A DNA stretch of 64,000 nt from Rhizophagus irregularis. Its lineage: Eukaryota; Glomeromycota; Glomeromycetes; Glomerales; Glomeraceae. Of the stretch, positions 53,373 to 64,000 are shown in pieces. The stretch is taken from assembly GCF_026210795.1 (NCBI RefSeq), contig NC_089446.1:2385001-2449000 (forward strand), written 5' to 3'. Position numbers and translations under genes: made by a program. The number at the start of each line of letters is the position of its first letter. The stretch's first letter is position 1. The notes under the pieces are model-generated. The model had not been told where the DNA came from. It was given only the letters and a program-made list of their open reading frames with translations, and made no database searches.

Positions 53373-54314
53373 CACTTCCCAGTGAAAAGTCTCCGACCAC
53401 CCTAAAATCAATAATGCCAGGGTTTTTTAATAAAAAATTTTTCATTTATATTAAACTTTATAGTGAAAAACCCTAATTTGAAGTGTTTATTTGCTCAATT
53501 CACTGGTAAAAAAATGATTTATCCTACACATATCTTACACATATTGGGTACTTAAAATGTAGAAAATCATACACAAATAATACACATATCATACATATAT
53601 CGGGTACTAATATATATATCATACATATATCAGGCTACTGATAGGTATACTATATATATAAGTACCCGATATGTGTATGATATGTGTATTATTTGTGTAT
53701 GATTTTCTACATTTTGAGTACCCGATATATGTAAGATATGTGTAGGATATGTGTAGGATAGACCATTTTTTTACCAGTGATTGTTAGTAAAATTTCGCAG
53801 AAATATTTAATTTTCATGGTGGTAAAAAATTTGACTTTTTAACCAGGACAGATACAACAAAACTGACGCCAGAACTTGATTCTTTGACATAAAAATAGCT
53901 TATGGGCCAAAAATTAGGACGATTGGATCAGCAGTTGTTGAGAAATCCACCTCTAAAACCCATGAATTTTTACGAATTTCATATGTAAATCATCATTTTT
54001 ACCGATTTTTGATGATTTTCAGATGTGGATTTCTTAACAACTGCTGATCCAATCGTCCTGATTTTTGGCCCATAAGCTATTTTTATGTCAAAGAATCAAG
54101 TTCTGGCATCAGTTTTGTTGTATCTGTCCTGGTTAAAAAGTCAAATTTTTTACCACCATGAAAATTAAATATTTCTGCGAAATTTTACTAACAATTGAGC
54201 AAATAAACACTTCAAATTAGGGTTTTTCACTATAAAGTTTAATATAAATGAAAAATTTTTTATAAAAAAAACGCGTTGATTTTAAGAATTGGTCGAGAAC
54301 TTTTCATAGAAGTG
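53373..54314 (+). mobile_element. Long foldback Tc1/mariner-like element, 942 bp including a nested insertion
   Basis: Flanked by TA at 53371-53372 and 54315-54316. The left end (cacttcccagtgaaaagtct, then ccgaccaccctaaaatcaa) pairs with the reverse complement of the right end (cacttctatgaaaagttctc, then gaccaattcttaaaatcaa). The rest is a very long inverted repeat. The arm containing gatacaacaaaactgac and gattggatcagcagttgttg is mirrored nearly perfectly on the other side of a short centre near 53990. About 663 bp remain once the nested 279-bp MITE at 53501-53779 is removed. There is no coding capacity. AAAAGT..CCGACCA ends are typical of Tc1-type elements (family knowledge). Confidence 0.85.
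53501..53779 (+). mobile_element. CACTA-like palindromic MITE nested in the foldback element, 279 bp
   Basis: Starts CACTGGTAAAAAAATGATTT and ends TTTTTTTACCAGTG. It sits in the left arm of the foldback element. The right arm shows the undisturbed sequence (complement of gctcaattgttag), whereas here it is gctcaatt-element-attgttag. The insertion therefore duplicated the 3 bp att (53498-53500 and 53780-53782), as CACTA elements do. Confidence 0.88.
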
Positions 54315-54316
54315 TA

Positions 54317-55259
54317 AATAAAAATAATTTGCCAAATGATTATATAAAAAAATCATATGATATATAATACAGTATAGTCACATATTTGGGACAAAGTTGA
54401 TATTTATTAATTTAAAAAGTTTGAAATATAATAATTATTATACCATTTATATTAAAAAAATATATAAATTGTATAAATTAAAAAGTATTATTTATAAAAT
54501 TAGCTGACAATAATTCAATTTGAACAATAAAGTTTTATTTGCCAGATTTTTGGTTGTATTAAATATTATATATAAATTTTTTAAGTAATACTTTAAATTA
54601 GTAATTAAAAATGATTAGCAAATAATTGGTAAAATTCATGTGATAAATAATATAGTATATAAATTATAAAAGAAAATAATAAAAACATAATAATTCATTA
54701 TATTTTCTAATTATCACTAGAGGTAATAATCACTACTGGTGACTGAAATTATGACAATCAATCAGCTCAGCATTAAAAAAATATAATACTGGTAAAAATT
54801 GATAATTCTGGCCAATGGTGATGATTACCCCTAAAGTAAAAACCATAAAATTATATAATAATTTTTTATTTATATTACTATTTGATTTTATAATCTAAAC
54901 TATTTCCAATTTAAATTTCTTTTTAAGATTTTTTTCTGTTTTTTCTTGGAAATTCTTTTACAATTCTTTGTATTATAAAATAATAATACTAATTTAGTTT
55001 CTACCATTAAGTTAATAAATGAAGTTTAATAATTTACCAAAAAATAAAAACTATTATAAAGTTTTAAAGTATTATTTTTAATGCATATATAAATAAAATA
55101 TTAAGAATTGGACAATAGGACATTTTGTATTACTTTAGTATAGAAATATATAATGCTCTATTACACTTCAGACTAATCAAATTTATAAAGAATATAAAAT
55201 ATAAAATTATATATATATATCTGTCTCTTAATATATCACTTATTCACCTTAATACTTTA
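54317..55259. other. AT-rich intergenic
   Basis: No gene or element end recognised. A short hairpin-like run (tcactagaggtaataatcac, then tactggtgact) lies near 54714-54744. Confidence 0.4.
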
Positions 55260-57730
55260 TTATTTTATTGCATATGAAATCCATTCAGTAAGATAGATGC
55301 TAAACCCATCACAATTCTTGCAATAGATGGAATAAAAACATAATGATGGCTTATTATCTATCATCTCATTAAAATCAAATAAGTGACAATATAGTAAAGT
55401 TGATGCTTCAAATGTTTTAACTGAAATTATCTTATTGTTGAGAACTAAACAAATAAGGAAGTTATTTATATATTCATGGAAAACATTCAATCTCCTTGTA
55501 AAGTTAATAATTATCACACTTATAATATTTGTAATTGTATCGTTCCATAAACTACAAAAATATTATATTTTAAATGAAATACATAGTGCCATTTTAAATA
55601 TACTTTTAAAATATTAAAAAAAAGCATACCTTATATCAACATCTTTGCCAAGTCTGCCTTTCAAATGACTATATCTTTTCAAATTTTTTTTCTTAAATAT
55701 TTTAAATAATCCGAATCATTCAAACAAGAAATAAAGATATCAATATAGAAAGGAACAAACTAAACACATGGAGCATACCTTTATAAGAAGTTCGAGAATT
55801 GGATAAAATTCGACAGATGTTCTTCTGGCTTAATTGTCCCATTTTCAGATATGTCTATCTTCCAAGGACGAGTATTTTTATCTACAACCACATGGAATAC
55901 AATTCTAGTGACTCGTAACTTCTTGAATGATTATTGTATTCAGATTATTCGAACGGTTGCACTCTTGAATATCAGCAGTTACTTCTGCTATAGCCGGCAC
56001 CAGTTTCTCAATTAAAAAAAAAAATCCATTTTCCAGGCAATTATTGCGGATATTTCGTAAACTTTTTTATATAGGAATACGCGTAAACATAATCTACTAG
56101 CATATTCCATTCTCGAGCAGTAGCTTCATAACGACCTTGTACACATGAGTAACTTTGTACAATAGTTCTCATATTGGTCGGACCCTGTGTAGGATAATCA
56201 AATCCAGAATTGATTAGAGAAATCAGCAATACGTGAGATCTAGGCAATAAAAAGACTATTTAGCGATTAATGACAGTGTCTATAGTTTATAAAATGTTCT
56301 CCTACTTCTTGTTTTTCTTTGTGATATCTTTAAAAAAGTTTCATGCTATAAGGAGTTTCGTAACATGTCACGTGACTATTTGTTAATACCTGACATGGCG
56401 TATCAAGATATGGGTCGTGAACCAACTTTTTCTGCGAATTACTGTTGATACTGCAGATTTACAGTAGAAAAAAAATGGGATTTCCAGAGAAGATGGTAAA
56501 AGTTGCGAATCCATCATAAACTAACATAAAGCAATAACGTTACTATATTGGATTTTTATTTCATTTAGAATAAGCTATGGTACTGTATATATAAAATACA
56601 TACTCGTCTATTTGTTTCTGTCCATTTAATTAATAGCCACATACTGTAATTCATCCTCAAGATTTTTCGCTTATTGTAACATAGCCCAATCAATAGCTGA
56701 TGGCCGTACCATTACATCATGATCTTAAGTGCAATTCTTTTTTACGCTATGTGAAAAATGCAATAATTCTATGTATTGATTTTTTTTTCTTTTTTTTCCT
56801 TGTATAGCAATAAAATCTCCAATTTGCCTACACATAAGTCCATATATTGCAAATATATCGTGGCATTGCCCCTTATAATGGAGGAAGTAAAAATATATCC
56901 AATAAAATTATAGGCATCAATGGAACAGTAAATTCATGTATATGTTGTCGATTGAGCTAATAAGGTCAAAGACACAATCAATGTTGTTACCAAACGGAAT
57001 GGAAGATTTAATCAAGGTGATATGATTTACAATTTTCAGCATGATTATAAGTATCTCTTTTTTTTGTAACTATATAGTCTCTTGATATAAAATAAATCTT
57101 CACCTTCGCGTAAATTATTGTTGCAATTTACCTACGGCCAGCCATAATCTGCCAGTCAAAAGTAATGACTGTTAATTAATCCATAATCGTCTACTAAAAC
57201 GTTCTTTCACACTACCGGGCTACAATATGTTCTTCATATCACTGTACAATTATTTTTTATTTTCTAGAATCCATAGAAGCAATAGATTTCACTAAACTCA
57301 ACCTAGGTACTTATTTACATTAACTTACTTTCTACATGATTAATTTTACTAATAATATTAACGGAAACATGAGCGAGACATGCCTTTAATTCTACCAAGC
57401 GATTAACTCTCAAATACAGTTAATTGAATTCACTATAATCACTTTATTTTATCTCTCCTTCCATCTCACATTCTTTCATGTAGAAATGCAACGGAAAATG
57501 CTGCTATATTCGGTAAAATCTACTAGTCTTTGAAGAGTTTCACTAAGTACTTCCTTAATGTTAAAGTTATGAATAGTGAAAAGTTTGTCATTCAGCTCAC
57601 CAAAGTGACGCCAACCTTCACCAATTTTGGTTCGCAAGTATTGATATCGCGTTTACTTTCCATGAAATTATTGATAGCCCCGTTTCGTAAGTAATTTCAA
57701 GCCTATACGAGCAAACGAATTTTGTTCCAT
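55260..57730 (-). pseudogene. Unidentified multi-exon gene, apparently decayed
   Basis: Minus-strand coding-like pieces appear in order without a common frame. From upstream: GDGTKFVCSYRLEITYETG (about 57670-57730); RTKIGEGWRHFGELNDKLF and EVLSETLQRLVDFTEY (about 57490-57640); LMCRQIGDFIAIQGKK and RPSAIDWAML (about 56690-56850); KSAVSTVIRRKSWFTTHIL (about 56400-56460); SYSCVQGRYEATAREWNMLV (about 56080-56160); RIVFHVVVDKNTRPWKIDIS and KPEEHLSNFIQF (about 55800-55910); and a terminal stretch ending YLTEWISYAIK at 55260. Some gaps show plausible GT..AG boundaries (donor-like gtatgc near 55785 and 55630), while other joins contain stops. Composition is less AT-rich than the neighbouring block. 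I do not recognise the family. It may be a real gene with many short exons rather than a relic. Confidence 0.35.
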
Positions 57731-60700
57731 CACCTCTAATTAAACCAGTTAAAGCAATATATTACATATCGCAAGTCCATAAATCTTTGATTGAAATTGT
57801 TACACAAAAGATCTACCAATGATTGTTACCATATTTTATTTAACTTGTTCGCTGCAGGATACTTTTTATAAAAGTATGATAACAAACTTAAGATATATAT
57901 ATTTGTTGAAGAATTCCACAGCTAATTGGTTATTAATTGTTCATTCATGGTTGAATTTTATAAGCTAATTGGTGGTGAATTATGAATTAAGTATTTTCAC
58001 ATACTTTATAACCGTACTAATGTCTATATACAAAAGTTTCAATAGAAAGTAAGCGAAATGAAATCTTCTTGGGTAATTTAAAGAGTTTGAGGAGGAGAAA
58101 CATTTCAAATATCTAAAATATTCCGATATGAGGGGAGACAAGTAAAGAAAAATCTTTTTTTTCAGAATTACTGATAGAATAAATGGCGCAACAAAGTCAT
58201 TTTATTTATAAAAATGATCAATCAAATTATAAGGCTGCAAGAAATGGAAATCGGCTAAATGAATTAACAGGTAGTGCATTTCAGAGTTCAATATTTACAA
58301 ACATTTCTGGTGTGAATATTTAATTTATCAATGGGAAAATATCATTACACTTAACCGAAAGAAATATATAATTTTCCGCGCAGTATTTGACACGTAGTTT
58401 CACTTCGAGTATTTATTAAAAGAAACATGTTGGACCAGAGAAATACCACTTGAAACGTGATTTATTAAGAGAATCAGCAAGAAGTAAGTTCTTGGGTCGC
58501 GTTTATTATACACTATGATAAGGATTCTTCTTAATCATTAGTTTCAATCTACAATACCAGCCAAACAGTGGGTTTAATTTGAAGTAAATACACACGTTGA
58601 TCCTTCAGTGATTAATGATAGATATCGAAGTTGACCTATCAAGTATCGTAGTAATTGCTCAATATATGAATAAGCTACATGTCAAAATTATTAATTTTAA
58701 TGGAAAGTTAGTGGTATAAAAAAGTTCCGACGATATCAAATGTAGATGTTTAAAATGTAGAGAGTGAAGGGTTGAAATATGATAATCTCTCATAAGTATT
58801 CTGAATAATATAGAATAAGCCAATAAATATGTTAAGCATTTATAGCATTTTTCTTAAATTAAAGCTTCACCACTTTCATTTCATTACTTCTTTGTGAAGT
58901 ATTACTGTAATAGATAATGGAATTCAAAATTATGTAAGGTAGTTGCATACTTTACTTATATAATTTGTTTATAACTCACATAATTACAGTTAGGTTTGAA
59001 TCTAATTAATAAAAACAATGTCTCAAATGAGATATTGTAATTAATTGACTGATTTTTTTTGTACTATTAATTAATAATGAAAGATCTATGGGTCTATTTT
59101 AATAAGGTGAAGAAGATTTGTTAGTAGTGTTCTTTTATTTCTACTTTCGTTTTGTGAAACGAAGATAATTTGAATTGATTATATTTCTTAATCATTGATG
59201 TTACCATAATTATTGTTTAAATTTCTTAGGAAATAATTGTCAGATTCAATCAGATGGGCGAACTTAAGTTCTGCTATCAATTGAGAGAATGTTTTATTAT
59301 TGTACAGTATGAAAGGAAATATATCATTTTATTCACTTATATCTTTACATAATCTTCAGGGTAAAATATTTAGAGCAAGCTGAAATATAATCCAGAAAGT
59401 CATGTGATCTGACACATCAAATTTTCAATTAAACCTTTATTATTAATTTCATTCGTGGTGAATCAGATTTTTTGATAACAATGATGGTGATGGTGATGGT
59501 GATGGTGATCATGAGCGAGTGGCTGTGTTCTTGATCGTTACAAAAACAAAAAAAATCATCAATTACGCCAAATTATAAAGTTAATTACACGGATTCTATC
59601 GAATAAACGAAAAGGTTACATTATAATAAAATGAAAAAGTGTTTAATGTTAAATAAAAACATGGCAGCTTATAGGCTATAAACAAAGCGTTATAATTGCC
59701 TATTTTAAATATCGTGTAACTAGCAATAAAAAACGAATAAAATTATGAACTTTCTATTTTGGCAAAATACAAAATTAATTTACTTAATTCGTTAAATTAA
59801 GATGGGAAAATTCTGAATTCAATATATGAGTAGGACAAATATAAATGCATGCATTTGGCGCCTCCAAAATCATGACTCAGAGAAAATTTTGAATGGATGA
59901 ATGAAATGAATGAAAAAAAAAAAAGAAAAGAAAAAAAAATTTTTTCACATGTAAACCCATTTGTTGAGCTTTCCGCATTTTTCGGAGTTACTTTATTATT
60001 TTTTTTTTTTTCAGGGGAATAAATATTGTAGAGAAATTTTAAACGAATAAAAAATCAACGGAGTTTAAGCGTTTTGTTCCGGCATAAAAAAAAAATTACA
60101 AATTGTGATGCAGGGGTGTTTGTTGATCTTTTGTAATATCTAAATAATGTAAATTTTGCTTAATTGCTTCGGAACAAAAGAACCTAATCAGAGCTTTCAC
60201 ATCAAATATAGTCGCGCAAGCATTCAATTCAACACACATAACGTATAAAAAGCTCATATCAACTCGCACTGACCCTGAAAAAGGTTGATTGTTAATAAAT
60301 CAACCCTTGCATTTTTGTTTACCTTTTTTTTGAAATAATATTTTTAAACAATTTCTTAAAAACAAGAATCCTAAGTACAAAGTACAGAATTATCAACAGC
60401 TGAACGAAAATCATGCCCTTTAATATAAAATCGACGTAAGTAATTTCCAAATTAAAATCTTAATCGGACTTTAAGTTTCCGGTGCGCCTTCATTGAGCAT
60501 CAAAAAACGCCATATATTGATCGTTTTCTGACACATCTCATACGTCCGTATGCCAATTGCTTTCTTTGCAAAAATAAATTTAATTATTTTTGTTTACTTA
60601 GTTTGGAATCACTTGAAAGGGAATCTAAAAATATAACGTAATTAATGTTTTAAATTAACGTCTTAAAAAATCTCAATTGAAAAATTGAAATCTCATCTCT

Positions 60701-63700
60701 CTAAAATACACGAACCCCTTAATAAATGACTCAGTTCCAACTCAGAAGAATAATTTTAACACCACTAAAATAATGCATTAAATTATAAACAAATCGTGAA
60801 ATTACTTATTACTTTTATAAACGAAAAAGTCAGGGTGCTTATTAACTATGTTTGGGTAAATAAAGAGAAGGAAATATGATTTACCATTCGACTTTTAATA
60901 CTTAATTTGACTCTATTATGAATCCTAAGGTGATGTTCTATTTCATAATTAACTAATATATTAAAAGTATAAATTATTTGATATAATCGTAATTATTCGT
61001 TCTAAAAATATTTTATCACGTGAGAATGTAATATATTATCACGAACCAATAAGATTATGGGGATAACTGATATTGTAATAGCTATTGTAATTCTCTGTGA
61101 AATAAAATGTCGTTATTACATTGTTTCCGAATCCTCAATCCGGCTTAGAAAATAATAGATCAATAATTTACTATATTCGGCATTTAGCTTATTTGTATTA
61201 GAGATTGTGATAATCATATTTTTCCCAGAATAAATAATAGTAATCAGTAAATATTTATTTTATTAAAAAATACGCCACAATTTTTGGATTTTCAAATTGT
61301 CCTTATTAATGCTTTTTCTGAATCAAGCTTAAAAGGATTTTTATTACGTGATCGCGTTAAAATGGAGGGTGGATCCGTAAATTACAGTATTTATGTAATT
61401 TAAATCAACGCTTTTCCAGCAGTATTGACCTATTTTAATATTTTCGTTTTAGAATTTTTGAAAGGACTAGTAATTAACACGGCATATACTTTAAAATATA
61501 AAATGCATTTTGAAAAATAAGAATGAAGTAAATAAACAATACTGCAACTTTCAGAATTTATTTTTTATTTTTTTGATGCAACGCCACAAATCAAACAGGC
61601 TTTTTTCAAAGTAAATAAAGCATATTACCTTATAAAATTTTTTTTTTAAAAAAAAGCAGATCAAACGAACCTATTAAAACAAGTTGTTACCCATTATGAT
61701 CTACAGCGTCCATCTCGATTACAATTAGGCGCGGTTTGCATCAATTAATACATTGTTAATGTATTGTTATTTATTTTATTTGTAATAAAATCAAAAGATC
61801 AAATACCATTATGCACTTTAAGCATTATAGCCAATTTATATTAATTTGTGACAGACCCTGAACTATATGAATTTTTCTGGAACTTCATGCAACAACACTC
61901 CAACCAATAGAATGAGCTTTTGACAATAGTAAAAACTTTCCATCCATTTTATTGGTACTATTTAAAAAATACCATTTTAGACGAGAGAATTAGATTTTTT
62001 ATTTAATATTGTATTACTGCCTGTCCAGTTTGACTCAGTTATTGATACACTATCTATTTTCCGCAAATGCAGTCATGCATAACAAATAATTATATTAATA
62101 AGGCCTTTTATAGAAAATATATTAACTCGGTTCTCGGAGCTTTGACCTTTCCCTTTTTTTATTTAAGTAGTTCGTTAATCACGCTGTCAGTTTTGTTAAA
62201 AGGTTTCCATTTCAAGTAAAATCAAAAGATGTAAGTGAGATTACAAACGCACGCCTCAAGGATTATCTATTCATTTATTTCAATGAAATTTCTTTTTATG
62301 TAAATTAAAACTGGTTTTCCTCGTGGTAATCGACAAATCTCAATTTTTTTTATGCGTAATGATTTATGATTTACCCACACAATAACAGATAACGAGTTAT
62401 GCACTCGATCTCATTAAATATAACCATATTGTTCGATGATAACATCATATTGCATTGTGCATTTTATTATTTAGACTTATTTAAGCCTTCATTGCTCAAT
62501 GGTCATTTAGCCAGTTAAATACCGATTTAGCAAAAAACATCGGCACAAAAATTTTATGCTAAAGTAAAAAAAAAGATTATAAAATCGAATTTTCGCATTT
62601 TTTCAAAAATTATCTGAACAACAGCCTTTTGACCTTAGAAAAATCTCTTATGAATTTACCGGCATATAATAGCCTGTTTATTTAAAAATCACCAATGGTG
62701 CCATCAGGCATTTTTAGTTTATTGCCGCCCCAAGTGGGTAAAAAATTATTATATAAGCGTGAAGTGAAATTTATAGTAAAATTAAAAACATAGGAAAGGC
62801 CAATTAGTTTATACAAATTTCACGAGAATCGATACGAAAAAAAAAAAAATTTTATTCTAGGAAAAAATTTACTTTTGGGAAATTTTAGAATCCAAATGAT
62901 CAGACTTCAATCATGAAAGGTAAATATACAGAAAACTATTTTTTCGAATTTTTTAACCTATTATTACTTAGAAAAGGTTGAAACATCTAGAAGTATGTAC
63001 ACTCTAACATTAACAATGCTTTGTTCTGTTCGGTAGGTTTATGTCTAATTTTTTTTTTGAAATCCACTATAAAATGGAAAGGACATAATGTATATTCCCA
63101 AGAAGTTTTCCTGCTAAACTCAAATAATTTTAACTTTTAGTGCTTATTTATTGGATATTATATGTTGCTAGTAAAAGTGTATAGTGTAATTTCAAAATAG
63201 TGAGACTAACATTTCCCCAAATTTTATACAATAATTAGTGCCAATTATTAAGTTAACAAACTGATGTTTGATGGTCATTCTCTAATATACTGTAAGTGTG
63301 CAATTACTAATGCTAAACATCTTGATCTAAAAACTTACTATTCATAGATTCACCTAATTGGTTCAGCAAAAATCAGTGATTATATAGAGTTGTGACTATA
63401 TAGGAGTCAATTTATTAATAAAAATAATATTTAAGTTAAGCAAAAATAGGTGCTTATAAAATTTTTAGCTTTAAGTGAAATACCAACATACTCATTACTA
63501 GATAAATAAATAGAAAATGTTTCTAATTCTCTAAAGGACTTTAATTCAAACTTCTAGAAAAAAGTAAATATAAAGATCAATTTTTATTGAATTTCAACAT
63601 CCTTGTACAAGTGGGTCTTCTTTCAAAGTAAATCATAATAGATTCTATCCTCTCCATTACAAAATGGCATTCACTTTTTACACTGTTCTTCCCACTGATT

Positions 63701-64000
63701 AAATAAATAAACAAATAAAGTGTTCTTATATAAAAGGTGATTATATAAAGATCTGATTATAATAGTTTATTAATTAATATATTTCAGGATATTATAGTCT
63801 TTCAATTAATATATATATATATTTATCCAGACTATAATGATACCATTGTTTTGTTATTTTATAGGTTTTTTATTATTAAAATAATGCAATAAAATGTTTA
63901 TTTTAATTGGCAAAAAAAAATTACCTTATTAAATGTTAGATGATATAATAAATTTGCAGTTAATTTTAACTAACACTATAATAATATAATTCACTAATTT
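57731..64000. other. Long region with no gene recognised
   Basis: Over 6 kb with no frame above 60 codons on either strand, yet less AT-rich than the transposon blocks until about 63.5 kb. A first-exon-like ATG followed 20 bases later by a GTAAGT donor occurs at 60413-60435, and another strong donor (gatgtaagtgag) at about 62228. A GGTGAT microsatellite lies at 59482-59511. Intron-rich genes with tiny exons or untranslated RNAs cannot be excluded. Confidence 0.4.
59482..59511 (+). repeat. (GGTGAT)n microsatellite
   Basis: Four and a half tandem copies of tgatgg / ggtgat followed by catgag. It is not in a recognisable frame. Confidence 0.85.

Noticed and set aside
1-64000. tRNA or rRNA genes
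   Set aside because: Looked for T-loop-like GGTTCGANTCC and conserved rRNA stretches on both strands by eye and saw none. A covariance-model scan was not possible.

Overview
The window looks like a piece of nuclear genome from an arbuscular mycorrhizal fungus of the Rhizophagus type. This is inferred from gene content, not from a marker gene. The DNA is very AT-rich. Genes are sparse, intron-poor or carry one short GT-AG intron. The recognisable families are those hugely expanded in Rhizophagus irregularis: BTB/POZ adaptors with SPRY or TLDc tails, F-box/leucine-rich proteins, a Crinkler-like gene, an HSP70-like scrap and FAR1/MULE transposases. I found no rRNA, tRNA, CRISPR or virus.

Layout. 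0-5 kb: a truncated and a complete BTB-SPRY gene on the minus strand, the tail of a third, and a decayed F-box gene on the plus strand. 5-16 kb: AT-rich transposon territory with a 3.2-kb Mutator-like element (8672-11839, perfect 9-bp target duplication, broken transposase), a 0.95-kb non-autonomous relative (12940-13887, perfect 9-bp duplication), an hAT-like MITE, a CACTA-like palindromic MITE and an old direct repeat. 16-17.6 kb: an intact F-box gene. 17.6-22.4 kb: gene-poor, with an HSP70-like fragment. 22.4-29.1 kb: a tandem array of three intact BTB-TLDc genes and one pseudogene, all plus strand, sharing one phase-2 intron. 29.8-32 kb: an hAT-derived remnant with an 8-bp duplication and a small palindromic element. 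32.9-38.8 kb: three intact F-box genes of two subfamilies, all plus strand. 38.8-55 kb: a second AT-rich block with nested MITEs, broken only by a Crinkler-like pseudogene at 44.8-46.4 kb. 55-64 kb: an unidentified decayed multi-exon gene on the minus strand, then about 6 kb with no gene I can support.

How the parts relate. The intact genes encode candidate substrate adaptors for Cullin-3 (BTB) and SCF (F-box) ubiquitin ligases, arranged as local duplicates with relics beside them, so birth-and-death is visible within one window. They sit in islands separated by transposon-rich blocks. Several insertions can be dated relative to each other because empty sites or the other palindrome arm survive nearby.
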